Shown here: piece by piece, positions 61,068 through 64,000 of the stretch
How the letters are laid out: the number at the start of each line of letters is the position of its first letter
Numbering within the stretch: the first letter of the stretch is position 1
Program-made: the position numbers and the translations under genes
The notes under the pieces: model-generated
What the model was told of the DNA's origin: nothing
What the model saw: only the letters and a program-made list of their open reading frames with translations
Database searches by the model: none
Source: JANQIO01 sp965229625
GTDB taxonomy: Bacteria > Pseudomonadota > Gammaproteobacteria > Pseudomonadales > Halieaceae
Assembly: GCA_965229625.1 (NCBI GenBank)
Contig: CBDDJJ010000002.1
Span: 620,001 to 684,000, forward strand
Direction of reading: 5' to 3'
DNA: 64,000 bases

Positions 61068-61517
61068 CTTTTACCCACCACGCGTATATTTTCCCGTTGA
61101 GAGTATATTTCCACACAAAGCCTATGGTAATAGCCCAGGTGGGTACATGCAGCGCGCAGTTACTGATATCTCAGATCAAACATCTGTCGCGAGTGGCGAC
61201 GCCTTGCAAGGGTTGAGTATCCCGCGTCAGGTGACTGCAGGCTGGTCTCGGAGAACTTGCGGTCTCAGGAGGGTTTGTCCCACCGCACCCCGATCGTGTA
61301 GGCGTCCCTGGGAAAATTGTCGCAGGCACTGATGCCTGAGGAGCGGTTGTCACCGTCGATTTCTCCCGCGCGAGCGGAATTGAATTCACCGCCCTGTTTC
61401 ACTGCTGTATTGCTTTTTCATCCGCGGAGAAGCAACCACCACCAAATCCCGAGGGGTCGAGTTGCGCCCTGAGACTGACACGGGCCGGAACGCGCAAAGG
61501 CACCGCAAGAAGAAGGA
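61068..61517. other. 450-base intergenic region with a possible broken small gene
   Basis: No convincing intact gene. On the minus strand two open stretches with protein-like composition lie in different frames: one (about 61500-61399) ends GGGCFSADEKAIQQ, and the other (about 61417-61265) ends CDNFPRDAYTIGVRWDKPS. They could be one small gene split by a frameshift, just downstream of the HDOD gene. The part near 61068-61250 should hold the promoter of the CTERM gene. Confidence 0.35.
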
Positions 61518-62864
61518 TTAACCGTCAATCAGGCTGCGCGCCTCGTCGATTTCCTGGCGTGCATCTCGCATAAAATTGATCGCATAGTCCGGGCACAAAT
61601 CCGGGCCCAGCAATCTCTTGCAAGCGGGCACTGCGGTGATGGGTGGCAGACTCAGCTTGCCTATTGAGGCGTGATAGTTCGAACTTACCACCAGATCACA
61701 GAGGTCGGAGCGTTCAGCCTCATGGTCGTATGCCCAGTCTCCGCAGTTCCTGGCACAGGTGACCAGTTCTTCGGGGAACCCCCAGCGCTCCAGCACCAGG
61801 GAACCGACCTCCCCCTTCAACTCGTCAACGGTGGCGTGTATCTGAGCTTCGTCGCCACAAATTTCCGGGTAGTTGGTGAGGTAATTGAACACGGACAGAA
61901 CCCCGATATTGGAGATCAGGCCGGCGAGCATGCCCTGCTCACGCGTGAACCCGCCGCTATGGCGCGCCAGCACGGCAGCGATTGCACCTATGTAGACGAT
62001 CCTCTCCCAGGTACTGCGCATGACGGCGGACAGACCCGGCAGACTACATATAAACAGGTCCCGCATGGCGTAACTCAGCACCAGTTGCCTCGTAGTGGGA
62101 ACACCCAGCCTGATTACAGATTCAACCACACTGTTGCAGGGCTCGTACCCGCGGTACAGCGCACTGTTCGCCGCCTTGCTGATCTTCGCCGCCATCGCAG
62201 GGTCGGTACTTAGGATGTCTGCAATGACCTCTGCCGGCACCTCCGAGTCACCCATCACGTTGCGAATCTTCATCGCCACATCCGGGATACTTGTGAGCGT
62301 AAAGCGATTGGCCGCAAGATCGGCGTGAAAGCTCTCCAGCAGCTCCGCAGTCTCCACCGTGTAATCCCGGGCGAAGACGAAGTCCTCGGGCAAGTACTCG
62401 ATGAAATCTACGTCGCCGGTGGTAACGGGGCTCTGGTTGACCGGGGTCAGCTCACCGAGCACCTCCGGATCGAGCGCCAGATAAATGCAGTCGGTCACTG
62501 CCAGAGCAGAGTATTTCCTCGGCCGGAGGCCTGTTACCACCCGGTTGGCGCAGTCAGTGCCACCCAGAAGCTCCCGGGTAGAGCCGTCCTTTGCGCTCAG
62601 CCGTAAGTTGCCCTCCAGAAGCAGGTAGTCCATGGGATCAGGAGCATCAACTTCGAACAGGTAGCCCCCCTTGCCCAGCACCTGGGGTTCCAGCTTTTCC
62701 GTTAAAAGCACCAGTTCATCGTGGGCGAGTGTCGAAAACGCGTGAAAGCGGCTCAGCCTCTCCGGAGTCAGTCGCTCCGGTTGAACCACAGGCACGAGGT
62801 CAGCCTCTATCGCCTTCTCGGCGCGGGTCTTGCCCGACGCGTGTCTCTGAAAAAATCCAAGCAT
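61518..62864 (-). CDS. Signalling protein with N-terminal cNMP-binding-like fold and C-terminal HDOD domain
   Basis: HDOD domains are HD-phosphohydrolase relatives that lack the catalytic HD and work in two-component or second-messenger regulation. The 448-residue protein (ATG 62864 with AGAGG upstream) has a region like cyclic-nucleotide-binding folds (about residues 40-145, LEPQVLGKGGYLFEVDAPDP, YLLLEGNLRL) and an HDOD domain (about 190-400; ANRFTLTSIPDVAMKIRNVM, DILSTDPAMAAKISKAAN, GLISNIGVLSVFNYL). Key cNMP-contact residues (Glu/Arg of the phosphate cassette) are not evident. The frame remains open upstream to 63116. Confidence 0.85.
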   Translation of the reverse strand: MLGFFQRHASGKTRAEKAIEADLVPVVQPERLTPERLSRFHAFSTLAHDELVLLTEKLEPQVLGKGGYLFEVDAPDPMDYLLLEGNLRLSAKDGSTRELLGGTDCANRVVTGLRPRKYSALAVTDCIYLALDPEVLGELTPVNQSPVTTGDVDFIEYLPEDFVFARDYTVETAELLESFHADLAANRFTLTSIPDVAMKIRNVMGDSEVPAEVIADILSTDPAMAAKISKAANSALYRGYEPCNSVVESVIRLGVPTTRQLVLSYAMRDLFICSLPGLSAVMRSTWERIVYIGAIAAVLARHSGGFTREQGMLAGLISNIGVLSVFNYLTNYPEICGDEAQIHATVDELKGEVGSLVLERWGFPEELVTCARNCGDWAYDHEAERSDLCDLVVSSNYHASIGKLSLPPITAVPACKRLLGPDLCPDYAINFMRDARQEIDEARSLIDG

Positions 62865-63235
62865 CACAGTTGCCTCTACATAGTCCAGGTCACCAACAGT
62901 CGGCGGGCTACACTCCCTGCGTTCACACGTTTCCACGCCCTGCGTTCGCCAGCCATAAAACTGCTGACGGGTAAAACCAGTGTGCTCCGCAATCGCACAG
63001 TGCCGCCAACGGCGCAGCTGCCAGACAGCGTGTCCAGCGGGGATAGCCAGCCGCGCTGCTCTGGGCGCGAAACAGGCAAGTCGAGTTGACCAGACAGGGC
63101 CATGTAAATCTCTCAATAGGGGCTGCTAACAACGCTATCGACCGTCTGCAGCAGTCCTTTAGAGAAATTCGTAACTCATTGAATACCAATAACTAAATCT
63201 AACACCCGCGCTCAGTAGCGCGCTGCTCGAGACGG
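62865..63235. other. Intergenic region between the HDOD gene and the partial hybrid kinase
   Basis: About 370 bases without a clear gene. On the minus strand the HDOD frame continues upstream for 84 codons and includes IAEHTGFTRQQFYGWRTQG, which could be chance or a small helix-turn-helix extension; the ribosome-binding site favours the start at 62864. I see no repeat or RNA. Confidence 0.35.
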
Positions 63236-64000
63236 CTACCTGGACTCGCCGAGCGTGCGCAGAGCATCTTCGAGGGCATCGATATCGAAGGGCTTGTGGA
63301 GACGAGCCACGATGTGCTCCGGCAGTGACTCAAGGACATCCATGTGGCCTGACATCAGGATGACCGGCAGGCCGGTATCCCGCAGGTTTTCGGCAAGCGT
63401 AAGCCCGGAGGCGCCGCCAATCCGATAGTCGGCCAGCACAAGATCGAAGCCTTCATCGACCCTGGCTATCGCTTGTTCAGGCGTTGTTACCAGGGCACAG
63501 CTGTGGCCGAGGTGTTCAAGCATAGCCTCACACACCCCGAGCATGGCGTGCTGGTCATCGACAACCAGAATATGGAAGGAATCTGATTTTCCAGGTCGGG
63601 CCTCCCGGCACTCGACTTCTGGCTCTCCCTCTACCTGGCAGTCAAAGGCCAGCGAGAACGTTGTCCCCTCCCCGGGAATCGATACCATATCTATTTCACC
63701 CCTCATGCCATCCACCGTTTCCTTGACCATATACAGGCCCAACCCTGCGCCCTGCTGGGACGGTTTGGTCGTAAAGAACGGCTCAAAAATGCGTGTCTGC
63801 TGTTCCACTGGAATGCCGGGGCCGTCGTCGCCCACCGACAGTACCACGCGCCCCGGTGCCGGATTAGACAAACGGATGGTAATGGTGCCGCCGCTGTCTC
63901 GCATCGCATAGCCTGCATTGGACATCAGGTTCATGATCAGGGATTCCACGCGCACTTCCTCACCATGCACGAGAGTACAGTGGGCATCAAAGACCAAAGC
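63236..64000 (-). CDS. Hybrid sensor histidine kinase with C-terminal receiver (5' end outside window)
   Basis: The frame is open to the window edge, so the sensor and His-containing parts are missing. What is seen is the ATPase domain (N box NLMSNAGYAM, G1 SVGDDGPGIPVE, F box FEPFFTTKPS, G2 GAGLGLYMVKETVD) followed by a receiver domain (ILVVDDQHAML, phosphoacceptor Asp in LVLADYRIGGASG, Ser in ILMSGH, Lys in LHKPFD). Kinases of this type phosphorylate their own receiver or pass phosphate to an Hpt protein. Confidence 0.92.
   Translation of the reverse strand, partial: ALVFDAHCTLVHGEEVRVESLIMNLMSNAGYAMRDSGGTITIRLSNPAPGRVVLSVGDDGPGIPVEQQTRIFEPFFTTKPSQQGAGLGLYMVKETVDGMRGEIDMVSIPGEGTTFSLAFDCQVEGEPEVECREARPGKSDSFHILVVDDQHAMLGVCEAMLEHLGHSCALVTTPEQAIARVDEGFDLVLADYRIGGASGLTLAENLRDTGLPVILMSGHMDVLESLPEHIVARLHKPFDIDALEDALRTLGESR

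Overview
This window looks like a chromosomal segment of a GC-rich, Gram-negative gammaproteobacterium. The gene orders match the Pseudomonas/Cellvibrionales type: kdsD-kdsC-lptA-lptB-rpoN-hpf-ptsN-rapZ-ptsO, mreBCD-maf-rng-yhdP, gatCAB, hemA-prfA-prmC-moeB, and lolB-ispE-tRNA-Gln-prs-rplY-pth-ychF. A marine Halieaceae-like (OM60/NOR5) bacterium is my best guess. That placement is inferred from gene order and protein style, not from a search.

Layout. 1-2.6 kb: the end of an AlgW/DegS-type protease, then hisD, hisG and ibaG on the minus strand. 2.7-3.5 kb: mlaC without its usual mlaFED/mlaB partners, next to a 28-nt GC-rich tandem repeat. 3.8-13.2 kb: a plus-strand envelope/nitrogen block (yrbG, kdsD, kdsC, lptA, lptB, rpoN, hpf, ptsN, rapZ, ptsO, mgtE, darP) with no lptC between kdsC and lptA. 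13.2-21.6 kb: yhdP, rng, maf, mreD, mreC, mreB on the minus strand. 22-25.5 kb: gatCAB and a small PA4642-type gene. 25.5-40.7 kb: smrA-like, cysZ, rhlB, a MATE pump, moeB-prmC-prfA-hemA, then a TPR lipoprotein, lolB, ispE, tRNA-Gln(UUG), prs, rplY, pth and ychF. This part is mostly conserved core.

The accessory part starts at 40.8 kb. Three plus-strand genes (40.8-47.3 kb) encode a TPR plus beta-barrel outer-membrane protein resembling Slam translocons, a CHASE2 class III adenylate/guanylate cyclase with intact catalytic residues, and a FecR-domain protein. The FecR protein has a roughly 290-residue Pro-Glu repeat spacer and a C-terminal domain that reads like the TbpB-type small barrel carried by Slam substrates. 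I propose these form a surface-display and signalling system. A tRNA-Met and an IS481-type element follow.

From 48.9 to 60.3 kb every gene is on the minus strand. This block holds pgsB-pgsC-pgsW (poly-gamma-glutamate synthesis) and, upstream of it, a compact six-gene envelope operon: an ExbB/MotA-like and an ExbD-like membrane protein, a lipoprotein, a secreted protein, an anchored lytic transglycosylase and a secreted protein of unknown family. Beyond that lie a PhoPQ/QseBC-type two-component pair, a small secreted protein and a glycine-zipper protein. Linkage and strand suggest a regulated polymer/envelope locus; the functional link is inference. The window ends with a VPxPA-CTERM surface protein, a cNMP-binding-like/HDOD signalling protein and a truncated hybrid histidine kinase.

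Points to treat with care: mreC and the CHASE2 cyclase lack a canonical start codon where homology expects one, and several start choices rest only on ribosome-binding-site spacing.
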